From contig CALXWZ010000007.1 in the NCBI GenBank assembly GCA_944392555.1, forward strand, positions 1 through 64,000: DNA of 64,000 nt, read 5' to 3'. Under the pieces are notes generated by a model. That model was not told the DNA's origin. It searched no databases and was given only the letters and a program-made list of their open reading frames with translations. This stretch comes from an uncultured Alphaproteobacteria bacterium (GTDB lineage: Bacteria > Pseudomonadota > Alphaproteobacteria > CAAHEQ01 > UBA3637). Positions 37,689-45,900 of this stretch are shown here, one piece after another (the stretch's first letter is position 1; each line of letters begins with the position of its first letter). The position numbers were made by a program, and so were the translations under genes.

Positions 37689-38836
37689 ACAAGCCGTTGA
37701 GTGTGTATTTGGTTGCCGGAGAGCCGTCGGGCGATTTGCTTGGTTCGCGTATCATGCGCGCGCTTAAAAATCAAACAAGCGGTAATGTTGTATTTAATGG
37801 CGTCGGCGGTGAAACCATGGCGGACGAAGGGTTGAAAAGTCTTTTTAATATTGCCGATTTAGCCGTAATGGGACTGTTGGAAGTTGTGCCGAGTATTCCG
37901 CGCATTTTAAGCCGATTGGATGAAGTTGTGAACGATATTCGCATGAAAAAACCGGATATTGTGATGACGATTGATAGTTTTAGCTTTTCCGTTCGCGTGC
38001 ATCAAAAAATCAAAAAAGCAGGGTTAAATGTGCCTCACGTTCATTGCGTTGCACCGCAGGTGTGGGCTTGGAAAAAAGGCAGAGCCAAAACGTTGGGTCG
38101 GTATGTGGATAGATTGTTTTGCTTGTTGCCGTCCGAACCGGCCTATTTTACGCCATACGGATTACAGGCTGATTTTGTCGGACATCCCGTTATAGAAGGG
38201 GGTGCGGATAAAGGAGATAAAAAAGCCTTTTATGCGCAATATAATATTCCGCAAGAGGCGTTTGTTTTGTGTGTATTGCCGGGGAGTCGCAAAAATGAGA
38301 TTAAGTATTTGTTGCCGATTTTTAAAGAAGCAACGGAAAAATTAGTTCAACGGCATCCGAATTTGTTTGTTGTGATTCCAACGGTGGATACGGTTGCCGA
38401 ACGGCTGGAAACCGAACTAAAAGATTGGCGGGTTCCGCACATTATTGTGCGGGGTGAAAAAGAGCGGTATCATGCGTTTGCGGGGGCAAAGTGCGCGATT
38501 GCGGCATCGGGAACGGTCAGTTTGGAATTGGCGATGGCGGGTGTGCCCCATTTAATTGCTTACAAGGTTTCTAAATTAACAGGGTATATTGCACGAAGAT
38601 TGCTTAAAATCAAGTATGTGAATTTGATTAACCTGTTGACGGGGAAAATGATTATTCCGGAATTATTGCAAGAAGACTGCACCGCCGAAAAAATACTTGA
38701 ACAAACGGAAAAATTGATTCAAAATAGGGAACAAGATGTATCGGAGGGATTGCAACGATTGGGGGTAGGGCAAGGGCAAACGCCTTCTGAAAAAATAGCA
38801 ACATTGATGATAGAAACGGTAGAGAAACATGGCTGA
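37685..38836 (+). CDS. lpxB: Lipid-A-disaccharide synthase LpxB
   Basis: GT19 enzyme joining lipid X to UDP-diacylglucosamine. 383 residues. N-terminal VAGEPSGDLLGSRIMRAL, HCVAPQVWAWKKGRAKTL and the C-terminal nucleotide site CVLPGSRKNEIKYLLP and CAIAASGTVSLELAMAGVP are diagnostic. It overlaps lpxI (ATGA) and the following GST gene by 8 bp. Confidence 0.97.
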   Translation: MNKPLSVYLVAGEPSGDLLGSRIMRALKNQTSGNVVFNGVGGETMADEGLKSLFNIADLAVMGLLEVVPSIPRILSRLDEVVNDIRMKKPDIVMTIDSFSFSVRVHQKIKKAGLNVPHVHCVAPQVWAWKKGRAKTLGRYVDRLFCLLPSEPAYFTPYGLQADFVGHPVIEGGADKGDKKAFYAQYNIPQEAFVLCVLPGSRKNEIKYLLPIFKEATEKLVQRHPNLFVVIPTVDTVAERLETELKDWRVPHIIVRGEKERYHAFAGAKCAIAASGTVSLELAMAGVPHLIAYKVSKLTGYIARRLLKIKYVNLINLLTGKMIIPELLQEDCTAEKILEQTEKLIQNREQDVSEGLQRLGVGQGQTPSEKIATLMIETVEKHG

Positions 38837-39506
38837 ACGCAGAACATTATATCATTATACACTTTGTCCTTTTTCAAGGAAAGTTCGGTTGCTTTTGTTT
38901 GAAAAAGGGTTACCCTACGGCATGATTTTTGAAACGCCATGGGCGAGGCGTCCCGAGTTTTTAAAACTCAATCCGTTTGGAGATGTGCCCGTATTGGTTG
39001 AGCCGGATGGGCATATTCTATGCGATCATGTTGCGATTTGCGAGTATGTTAACGAAATTAAAACGTTGCCGAATTTGTTGGGTGAAACGCCACGCGGACG
39101 GGCGGAAGTGCGTCGGTTAACGAATTTATTTGATACGTCTTTTTACGCAGATGTATTCAAACCGCTGGTCGGCGAACGCGTTTTTAAGGCATTGAAAAAA
39201 ACGGGCGCTCCGAATTCGGGGTTGATTCGGGTGGGGCGCGCAAACCTGAAACGATATATGGAATATGTGGATTGGCTTGCCGCACGGCGCAGTTATTTGG
39301 GCGGACGTAATTTATCTATGGCGGATTTAGGCATTGCCGCGCATATTTCCATTTTGGATTACTTGGGAGAGATTGATTGGAATGCGTATCCCGATGCCAA
39401 AATGTGGTATATGAAATTAAAATCGCGCCCCTCATTCGGCACCTTGCTCAATGATAAATTGGCGGGGATATTGCCGTCGGCAAGTTATGCCGATTTGGAT
39501 TTTTAA
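38829..39506 (+). CDS. Glutathione S-transferase-fold protein
   Basis: 225 residues. N-terminal thioredoxin-like GST domain (LYHYTLCPFSRKVRLLLFEKG, then FGDVPVLVEPDGHILCDHVAICEYV) with a CPFS motif at the usual catalytic position, and an all-helical C-terminal domain. It is similar to the FzlA-like and stringent starvation SspA-like GST proteins found in alphaproteobacteria; FzlA binds FtsZ, but I cannot tell which subfamily this is. Overlap with lpxB suggests cotranscription. Confidence 0.82.
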   Translation: MAERRTLYHYTLCPFSRKVRLLLFEKGLPYGMIFETPWARRPEFLKLNPFGDVPVLVEPDGHILCDHVAICEYVNEIKTLPNLLGETPRGRAEVRRLTNLFDTSFYADVFKPLVGERVFKALKKTGAPNSGLIRVGRANLKRYMEYVDWLAARRSYLGGRNLSMADLGIAAHISILDYLGEIDWNAYPDAKMWYMKLKSRPSFGTLLNDKLAGILPSASYADLDF

Positions 39507-39591
39507 TTGATGGGTTTCTTATTTTTTTAGGATTTTATCGGGAAATAAAGGGTTATCCGCGTGAATTTGTTTTGCGGGTGCATTTTTAACT

Positions 39592-39620
39592 TTACTTTAT
39601 GGCGCTTTTACTGCTATAAT
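39592..39620 (+). promoter_or_regulatory. Probable promoter of the lipoprotein gene
   Basis: Perfect extended -10 TGC-TATAAT (TATAAT at 39615-39620) with -35 TTACTT (39592-39597) at 17 bp. Confidence 0.6.
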
Positions 39621-39659
39621 GCACACAAACTTGTGTTATACGAGATAAAAGGAGCGGAA

Positions 39660-40070
39660 ATGAAGCGAATTTTTCAGTTTTGCATAATTGCATTGGCGGG
39701 GTTTTTGATGACTGCTTGTGGCAGTGACGGACAGCACATTTACTACTGGGAGCGACCGAACACGGGAGCCGTATGGTTTGCGCGCGATCATAACGAATGT
39801 TTGGCAGCGGCGGATATGTGGCCGTATGAGTGGCCGGGCATGCCGTGGGGATGGGGCGCACCGCGGGAGTTGGAATTACGATTTGATAACGATTCCGACC
39901 ACGGAATTTGGGCGCAGTTTGTGCCGTTTCCGGGGGCGCAACCGGTTTATGTAAATTCGGTGGCGGCCGATTGGTCAATGTCGTATGATGCGTATGAGGA
40001 ATGTATGCGGGAGAGACATTATACGGAGCGTCGTCCGATGAAAGCGGATCGTCAGGTTTTTTATCAATAA
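39660..40070 (+). CDS. Small predicted lipoprotein, Trp-rich
   Basis: 136 residues from the ATG at 39660, chosen because AAAGGAG lies 8 bp upstream; upstream in-frame codons lack a site. The signal peptide ends in a lipobox (LMTAC, Cys near residue 20). The mature part is aromatic: a MWPYEWPGMPWGWG segment near residues 57-70, and a C-terminal YEECMRERHYTERRP. No family is recognised. It probably sits in the outer membrane or inner membrane periplasmic face. It has its own promoter. Confidence 0.8.
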   Translation: MKRIFQFCIIALAGFLMTACGSDGQHIYYWERPNTGAVWFARDHNECLAAADMWPYEWPGMPWGWGAPRELELRFDNDSDHGIWAQFVPFPGAQPVYVNSVAADWSMSYDAYEECMRERHYTERRPMKADRQVFYQ

Positions 40071-40148
40071 GAAATAATCAATAGATTGAAGTTGGTGGGT
40101 TGTATTTCAACCCAAACTTTATGGAACTATCAGAACAAGGAGTTTAAC

Positions 40149-41309
40149 ATGGCAGAAAGAAGTATTATTCAAGTTATCCCTGCACTGAATCAAGGCGGTG
40201 TGGAACGGGGGACAATTGAAATTGCCGAAGCATTGCAAAAAGCAAAAATCCCGAATTATGTGATTTCGTCCGGCGGAAAAATGGTCGGGGAATTGGAAAA
40301 GTTGGGTGTTGAACATATTACATTGCCCGTCCAAACAAAAAATCCGATTAAAATGTGGCTAAACTCCTACAAATTAGAAAAGGTATTTAAAGAAAAAAAT
40401 GCAGGGTTGGTTCACGTTCGTTCGCGGGCGCCGGCATGGTCGGTCAAATGGGCCTGCAATCGGATGGGCATTCCGTTTATTGCCACATTCCACGGTTTAT
40501 ATGGGATGAAACCCGAAAGTTTGAAAAAGCCGTATAATCGCGTGATGACGCAAGGACGTGTGGTAATTGCCGTTTCGGCATTTATTCGCCAACACTTAAT
40601 CAAAGAATACGGTATTCCCGAGCAACATATTCGCTTAATTCCGCGGGGCGCCGATATTAACCGTTTTGACGCGACAAAACTTTCCGAAGCAGATATAGAT
40701 GCTTTTGCAAAGAAATACGATATCCCGCGTGATAAGCCGATTATTACGCTTGTCGGGCGTCTTTCACGCATTAAAGGGCATTCGGTTGTTTTAGATGCGT
40801 TAAAGCAAATGAAAAATCAAGATGTGACGGTTTTATTCGTCGGCGGTAATCCGAAAGGGGATTATGAGGCGGAATTAAATGAAAAAGTGAAAGCGTTGCC
40901 AAAGAACATTACTTTGAAAATGTTTGCCGTTCCGGGGGATCAAATGCCGTATATTTATGCGCTTTCAACCGTTTGTGTGCAACCGACATTGGTGCCGGAA
41001 TCATTCGGACGCGGGATTGCCGAAGCCCAAGCCATGGGTCGCATTGTGGTTGCAGCCAATCATGGTGGTGCCGTTGAGTTGATTATGGACGGACGGAGCG
41101 GATTCTTAACACCGGTCGGTGATTCACGTATGTTGGCGGGCGTATTAGATAAAGTATTGAATATGTCGGCAGATGAACGGGCTAAAATTGAGCAGGAAGC
41201 AAGAGAATCCGTGCGTACGAATTTCTCAATTCAAAAGATGTGTGATAGAACATTGAGCGTCTATAAAGAATTGCTGGGCAATGAATTGAGTTATAAAACA
41301 AGAGAATAA
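40149..41309 (+). CDS. Family 4 glycosyltransferase
   Basis: 386 residues from the ATG at 40149 (AAGGAG upstream). GT-B fold: N-terminal QVIPALNQGGVERGTIEIAEAL, a middle ATFHGLYG, then the donor-binding C-terminal half with IPRGADINRFD, ITLVGRLSRIKGHSVVLDAL and the EX7E motif ESFGRGIAEAQAMG. It likely builds LPS core or another surface glycan at the cytoplasmic membrane. Acceptor and donor sugars are unknown. It heads a three-gene set with the membrane protein and the sugar dehydrogenase homologue. Confidence 0.92.
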   Translation: MAERSIIQVIPALNQGGVERGTIEIAEALQKAKIPNYVISSGGKMVGELEKLGVEHITLPVQTKNPIKMWLNSYKLEKVFKEKNAGLVHVRSRAPAWSVKWACNRMGIPFIATFHGLYGMKPESLKKPYNRVMTQGRVVIAVSAFIRQHLIKEYGIPEQHIRLIPRGADINRFDATKLSEADIDAFAKKYDIPRDKPIITLVGRLSRIKGHSVVLDALKQMKNQDVTVLFVGGNPKGDYEAELNEKVKALPKNITLKMFAVPGDQMPYIYALSTVCVQPTLVPESFGRGIAEAQAMGRIVVAANHGGAVELIMDGRSGFLTPVGDSRMLAGVLDKVLNMSADERAKIEQEARESVRTNFSIQKMCDRTLSVYKELLGNELSYKTRE

Positions 41310-41312
41310 CCC

Positions 41313-41720
41313 GTGGTGTTTAGAAGAAAGAAAAATAAAGCAACTCCCATTGTGTATTCGGAAGAAGATCGGTATACGCAACTGGCAAAAGTTGCGAGGC
41401 ACATTGAAAAAATGCGACTGGGTGAGTATGTGGAGATGATGAATCGCCCGGGGCGCATTATTTGGATGAATTTATTGGTGGGCATTTCACGCGGGGTTGG
41501 GCTGACAATCGGCGCAACCCTTGTGATTGCCATTTTATTTAAAATGCTGACGGCGTTAATTGAAATGAAGATTCCGTATCTGACGGAAATGTTGCAAGAA
41601 GTGGTGCAAATCATAAAAAATACGCCGGGCGGACAAAGTATCAATATGCCTAAAATAGATGTAGACAAACCGTTGGTGATTGACCCGACGCTGTTAACAT
41701 CAGACGTATTGGATAAATAA
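41313..41720 (+). CDS. DUF5665-like membrane protein
   Basis: 135 residues from GTG 41313, 3 bp after the glycosyltransferase stop. The N-terminus is basic and hydrophilic (VFRRKKNKATP), followed by RHIEKMRLGEYVEMMNRPGRIIWMNLLVGISRGVGLTIGAT, a single membrane segment, then a short hydrophilic tail. This pattern matches the small DUF5665 family found in many bacteria. Function is unknown; the close spacing suggests a role with the glycosyltransferase. Confidence 0.75.
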   Translation: MVFRRKKNKATPIVYSEEDRYTQLAKVARHIEKMRLGEYVEMMNRPGRIIWMNLLVGISRGVGLTIGATLVIAILFKMLTALIEMKIPYLTEMLQEVVQIIKNTPGGQSINMPKIDVDKPLVIDPTLLTSDVLDK

Positions 41721-41735
41721 AAGAAAGAGGTGATT

Positions 41736-42512
41736 ATGTTGACACAAGATCAAATAAAAATCGGTATTATCGGCTATGGCGTCATCGGTATGACATTCGG
41801 ACGCTGGCTGAAAGAATTTACGCATTGTCAAATGGCGATTTCGGATCCACCGAAAGGAATTAACGATGATTTATCGGATTGCGATATCTTCTTTATCGGC
41901 ATTCATATTCCGACGGAAGCGGACGGAACGCAAGATTTAACTCTGTTGAAATCAATTATCGCAGGGTTGCCCGCGGATAAACCGATTTTTATTCGCACAA
42001 CATTGTTGCCCGGCACAACGGATGCTTTAACAAAAGAATTTAATCGTCCCGTGCACTTTATGCCCGAGTTCTTAACGCAACGGACGGCGTATGAAGATTT
42101 CTGTCATCAAGATATTGTGATTACGGGGGCGCGGGATATTTTGGATGTAGTCTTTGAAACGAAAAAGCGGATTTATATGACGAATACCGAAGCCGAAATT
42201 TGCAAATATGCGCATAACGTTTTCGGTGCGTTGGCCGTTACATATTTTAACGGCATTCATGAAATGTGCGAAAAGATGGGTGCGGAATATCGCCGTGTGC
42301 GCGAAGGATTTTTGTTGAGCGGTTATTTAAGCCCGACGCATACCCACGTTCCGGGTCCGGACGGTAAATTCGGTTACGGCGGTAAGTGTTTCCCGAAAGA
42401 TGTCAATGCGTTTGCGTTGTATAATAAAGAAACGCATTTGGGAAAATTATTGCATGAAACAATGGAGGCAAACGAATACTATCGTGCTTTGCCGACGGAT
42501 AATCAGGAATAG
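41736..42512 (+). CDS. Short UDP-glucose/GDP-mannose dehydrogenase homologue
   Basis: 258 residues from ATG 41736 (AAGAGG upstream). N-terminal NAD fold IGIIGYGVIGMTFGRWL, then TTLLPGTTDAL and a central domain with NAEICKYAHN-like TEAEICKYAHNVFGALAVTYF and the catalytic-Cys motif GYGGKCFPKDVNAFAL. Full-length UDP-sugar dehydrogenases have about 400-450 residues; here the C-terminal nucleotide-sugar domain is missing and the protein ends shortly after the Cys. It may bind a different substrate or act as a reduced dehydrogenase. A terminator follows directly, so the truncation looks natural. Confidence 0.85.
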   Translation: MLTQDQIKIGIIGYGVIGMTFGRWLKEFTHCQMAISDPPKGINDDLSDCDIFFIGIHIPTEADGTQDLTLLKSIIAGLPADKPIFIRTTLLPGTTDALTKEFNRPVHFMPEFLTQRTAYEDFCHQDIVITGARDILDVVFETKKRIYMTNTEAEICKYAHNVFGALAVTYFNGIHEMCEKMGAEYRRVREGFLLSGYLSPTHTHVPGPDGKFGYGGKCFPKDVNAFALYNKETHLGKLLHETMEANEYYRALPTDNQE

Positions 42513-42540
42513 GTAAATTTGCTGAATGGATGATATGCGA

Positions 42541-42577
42541 TACGGCGACGAGAATATTTTTCCGTCGCCGTATTTTT
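42541..42577. terminator. Terminator between converging genes
   Basis: Perfect 10-bp stem (42541-42550 with 42563-42572) followed by TTTTT on the plus strand. On the minus strand no long T run follows, so it mainly serves the glycan genes. Confidence 0.9.
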
Positions 42578-42624
42578 AGTGTGTATAATTTGATTGTTTT
42601 TCGGCATAAAAAGCCGTTATCAGG

Positions 42625-43599
42625 TTATCTTTTCCATCTCTCATGAGGCGGAAAAGGGGAGCGAAGAAACGGCTCTTTTATCTTGTGAGTGCCATGTTGT
42701 GGCGGTTGTTTAGGTTGTTTAACAGAGTGCAAAACAATTTTGGGGTCAAGTTGCATTTTTGCACAGAGCGACTCAAATTGCGGTATGCTTTGTAAGGCAT
42801 TTGCCAGTTGATTGTAAACTTCTGGTCCCTTAACCAAACTGGACGCAATAAACCAGCTTGCGAGCCATTCATGGGAATAATGGTAATCTGTTGTCGGCGA
42901 ATTATTGATACGAAATAATGCTTCCGTCAGCGGTAATTTTTGGACGCCCAATAATTCCGTATTTGCTTCGCGAATGCCTTGATTACTTTTAGCAACAAGA
43001 TAATTGGCCGTTGTTTCGGGAATTTCCATTTTGTAGCACTGCGGTTTCACAATGCTAACCCGTTCCCCTTTTTCCCAGCGATTTACCAGATAGCTGTCAT
43101 CTTGCGGTTTAAACGGTAAAAGTGTTAAATTGTCCCAAGGTAAGTTCAGCGAATAAATACCGATATTGGCGAATTCCTCCCGCGTTTCCCGTTGAACATT
43201 GCGTTTAGATATTTCGGAAATATCAGAAATCAACATTGCTTGATTGTTTTTGATAATAACATTATCCCAGTTCATTGCTGCTTTGCTTCTTTCTTCCTGC
43301 GATAACGATTCAAAAACGTTTGAATCCATACATTCCGATAACCCACCGAAAGCGCCTAATCCATCCGGCATACCGTTTCGGCAACGTTGAATTAAAATCA
43401 GTGAAACGGATTTAAGTTGATCTTGAAACGTATTGCCATCGGTAGGTTTGCCACAGTATAACGTCACATTAGAGCCGATGGAAGTGATAAAATTGACCGC
43501 GTTTGTTTCATCTAACAGTTGCCGACGTGAGGCTCCTTTCGGTAATTGTGATAAAACTTTTATGACTTCATCGCGTGAGTTAAATAAAAATTGTGTCAT
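42625..43599 (-). CDS. Nudix-like protein, 324 aa
   Basis: A Nudix-like region lies near residues 85-150: LILIQRCRN, GLGAFGGLSE and RNVQRETREEFANIGI, which resembles the Nudix box (GX5E...REUXEE) but with a long insertion of about 45 residues between GGLSE and the RETREEF helix. The rest (WEKGERVSIVKPQCYKMEIPE, HYSHEWLASWFIASSL) is not recognised. It could hydrolyse a nucleoside diphosphate derivative. It is followed upstream on the same strand by nadE and then an NrtR-type regulator, so a link with NAD metabolism is plausible (inference). A perfect 19-bp palindrome lies in front of it. Confidence 0.75.
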   Translation of the reverse strand: MTQFLFNSRDEVIKVLSQLPKGASRRQLLDETNAVNFITSIGSNVTLYCGKPTDGNTFQDQLKSVSLILIQRCRNGMPDGLGAFGGLSECMDSNVFESLSQEERSKAAMNWDNVIIKNNQAMLISDISEISKRNVQRETREEFANIGIYSLNLPWDNLTLLPFKPQDDSYLVNRWEKGERVSIVKPQCYKMEIPETTANYLVAKSNQGIREANTELLGVQKLPLTEALFRINNSPTTDYHYSHEWLASWFIASSLVKGPEVYNQLANALQSIPQFESLCAKMQLDPKIVLHSVKQPKQPPQHGTHKIKEPFLRSPFPPHERWKR

Positions 43600-43625
43600 G
43601 CTAATCCTTTGTATTCGTTTTTTTG

Positions 43626-43644
43626 GTTATTCTAACAGAATAAC
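43626..43644. promoter_or_regulatory. Perfect palindrome before the Nudix-like gene
   Basis: GTTATTCT (43626-43633), AAC, AGAATAAC (43637-43644). It lies 27 bp upstream of the Nudix-like ATG (43599, minus strand) and 36 bp past the nadE stop. No U tract follows on the minus strand, so an operator is more likely than a terminator. Confidence 0.55.
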
Positions 43645-43679
43645 TTTTAAAAATAAACAAAAATCCGTTTGATACGGCA

Positions 43680-44483
43680 CTATTCGCGCACACGAATAGC
43701 ACCCGGTATTTGTGCACGCTTAAAAGCCATGGCATGATACCGATTGCGAATAATGGCAATTTCTTCCACTTGTTCTTTTGGAACGGGTAATTGACTGTAA
43801 ATATAGTTTTTAAGGATATTATCCAGAACCGAATAAGGGGGCAAAGAATCCGTATCTTTTTGTCCGTGTGCTAATTCTGCGCTGGGCGGTCGATCTATAA
43901 TTCCTTGCGGTATGAAAAATTTGCCTTCTTGATTGTATAAGTTTGCCAAAGCATAAACTTCTGTTTTGAAAACATCACCAATCGGCGATAAACCACCGCA
44001 TACATCGCCGTAGAGCGTGCAATATCCCATGGCTGCTTCGGATTTATTCCCGCAGGCCAGTAATAACCAACCGTTGTCATTTGAGTAAGCCATCAAGATA
44101 ACGCCTCGCGTGCGGGCTTGCAGATTTTGCTCCGTGACCGGATTTTTCGGCGTAAAGGGGAGTGTTTTTAAATAGGAATCTACAATCGGTTGAATATCAA
44201 TTTCCGTGAAATCGGTTTTGTTGAGTTGTGTTGCTTGGGTGGCTAAATCAATACTTTGCTTTGAAGTATATTTTGTTTTCAACATCATGGGGTGAACATG
44301 ATTTGCACCGAGTGCTTCGCAGGCGAGTGCCAAAACAACCGCTGAATCCAATCCTCCCGAAAGCCCGAGAACAACATCTTTAAAGTTATATTTTTCGCAA
44401 TAATCTTTGATACCGTCAACAAGTTTTCGCCTGATGGCTCGCGTTGTTATTTCGTATTTGCTATCTAAATTTAAGTTTTGCAT
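43680..44483 (-). CDS. nadE: NAD(+) synthetase, ammonia-type
   Basis: Last step of NAD synthesis: amidates deamido-NAD using ATP. 267 residues from the ATG at 44483, chosen for AAAGGAG before it; a longer frame upstream lacks a site. ATP-pyrophosphatase loop SGGLDS at 42-47, then KTKYTSKQSIDLATQ, ARTRGVILMAYSNDNGWLLLACGNKSEAAMGYCTLYGD and GLSPIGDVFKTEVY, all typical. The glutaminase domain of long NadE proteins is absent, so it uses free ammonia or a partner. It lies next to an NrtR regulator. Confidence 0.96.
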   Translation of the reverse strand: MQNLNLDSKYEITTRAIRRKLVDGIKDYCEKYNFKDVVLGLSGGLDSAVVLALACEALGANHVHPMMLKTKYTSKQSIDLATQATQLNKTDFTEIDIQPIVDSYLKTLPFTPKNPVTEQNLQARTRGVILMAYSNDNGWLLLACGNKSEAAMGYCTLYGDVCGGLSPIGDVFKTEVYALANLYNQEGKFFIPQGIIDRPPSAELAHGQKDTDSLPPYSVLDNILKNYIYSQLPVPKEQVEEIAIIRNRYHAMAFKRAQIPGAIRVRE

Positions 44484-44950
44484 GATTTCTCCTTTTTGTT
44501 TTGTAAGTGTGTTTAAGTTAAATCCCTTTACCATTATCAAATGTTAGCGCACCGTTTGGCGCAACAAAATCATTTTAGAAATCAATGAAAGTTAGATTGC
44601 GATACGATTTCATACAACACTCCTGTTTATACAAAAAAGTTATAATCTATTCGTTATTAACAATTTATTATTAACATATAAAAAATATCTTGTCGAGTGA
44701 TTTTTATTAAAAAAAAGAAAAAAAGAAGTTGTATGAAAAATATGGTTATTTTTTAGATAATTATGAAAATATAAAATTTTAAAAAAGAAATTTAAGATAC
44801 GTAGAATTTAGATTTCCGAACCTATCTGATTTCTGTAAATTAAACGTAAAGCAAGTTCGGTAGAGAGACATTTTTTTTACATATTTTCTTGCATTTAGAA
44901 AAAAGGTGTGTTAGTATCACACTGATTTTAATAAGTTGATAAGAGGTTTT
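44484..44950. other. Divergent control region between nadE and nrtR
   Basis: 467 bp, very AT-rich, no gene. Noted elements: GTGTG at 44507-44511 resembling half of the nrtR operator; a 12-codon minus-strand mini-ORF (44575-44613) with a GAGTG-type site that could be a leader peptide of nadE; a 9-bp direct repeat TTATTAACA (44654-44662 and 44668-44676); and the nrtR promoter/operator at 44889-44922. Confidence 0.6.
44889..44922 (+). promoter_or_regulatory. nrtR promoter with inverted repeat over the -10 box
   Basis: -35 TTGCAT (44889-44894), 17-bp spacer, -10 TAGTAT (44912-44917). An inverted repeat GTGTG-N7-CACAC (44906-44910 and 44918-44922) encloses the -10 exactly. A dimeric repressor bound here would block RNA polymerase, fitting autoregulation by the product (inference). 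Confidence 0.65.
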
Positions 44951-45772
44951 ATGACGCACGTACGAGATTTTATGACACGGTTGACCGGCGGAATGGATAA
45001 AGAAGTTGAGGAACGCAGTTTTTTAGATTCTTACGATTCGTCGGCGTTTGAAAAAGTATCGATAACAACGGATATTTTGGTATTTACCATTTCGGATATT
45101 ACAACAGAGAATTATCGTAAATTGCCCGAGAAAAAAATGAGTGTTTATTTAACGAAGCGGACACAATTCCCATTTAAAGATAAATGGAGTTTAGCGGGAG
45201 GATTTGTGAATCCGAAGGAAACGCTTGCCGAAACAGCCGTGAGTGTATTAAAACGAAAAATGGGTATTGATGAATTGTATTTAGAGCAACTGTATACTTT
45301 TGATGCACTGAACCGTGATCCGCGCATGCGGATTTTATCTGTTGCCTACATGGCGTTATTAAATCGGCGGGATTTGCCTGAAAACGCACGGCAAGAGGAG
45401 CATTGGTTTAATATTGTGCGTAACGGTGAAAAAATTTTGTTGCAAAATGAACAGCATCCCGAAATAATTTTAGACTTGTCGGATAACGCCAGTTTAGCTT
45501 TTGACCACGCGAAAATTATTTTGACGGGACTTAATCGTTTGCAAAATAAAATAGAGTATACGGATTTGGCATTTCATTTGGTTTCGGAAGAATTTACATT
45601 AACGGAATTGCAACATGTGTATGAAGCCATTTTGGGTAAAAAATTATTGGCGCCCGCTTTTCGGCGTGTGATAAAGCCATTGGTTGAAGCCACAGGAAAT
45701 TTTACGGCCGGTTCCGGTCATCGACCATCAGCTTTGTTTAGATATAAAGGGGCAACTTCGGCATTGAGTTAA
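44951..45772 (+). CDS. NrtR-family regulator of NAD metabolism
   Basis: 273 residues from ATG 44951 (AAGAGG upstream). The N-terminal Nudix domain has the box start GGFVNPKE (83-90), but the catalytic REUXEE part is replaced by SVLKRK (98-103), so hydrolysis is not expected. The C-terminal third is a winged helix (EFTLTELQHVYEAILGKKLLAPAFRRVI). This combination defines NrtR, a repressor or activator that senses ADP-ribose or related NAD products and controls NAD synthesis genes. Its neighbour nadE and the inverted repeat in its promoter support the call. Confidence 0.85.
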   Translation: MTHVRDFMTRLTGGMDKEVEERSFLDSYDSSAFEKVSITTDILVFTISDITTENYRKLPEKKMSVYLTKRTQFPFKDKWSLAGGFVNPKETLAETAVSVLKRKMGIDELYLEQLYTFDALNRDPRMRILSVAYMALLNRRDLPENARQEEHWFNIVRNGEKILLQNEQHPEIILDLSDNASLAFDHAKIILTGLNRLQNKIEYTDLAFHLVSEEFTLTELQHVYEAILGKKLLAPAFRRVIKPLVEATGNFTAGSGHRPSALFRYKGATSALS

Positions 45773-45780
45773 AGTTTGAT

Positions 45781-45831
45781 TCCCCGTTTTGATATTCGTT
45801 TTTAATCATTTATTTATGATTGGGGATTTTT
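45781..45831 (+). terminator. Probable terminator after the NrtR gene
   Basis: A hairpin AATCAT (45804-45809) with ATGATT (45816-45821), enclosed by TCCCC (45781-45785) with GGGGA (45822-45826), followed by TTTTTAT. Confidence 0.55.
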
Positions 45832-45900
45832 ATACCCATATCTTTGCGGGATATCCTTTTAAGAAGATAAATATCTTCAATTAAGGTATTTAGGATTTAT

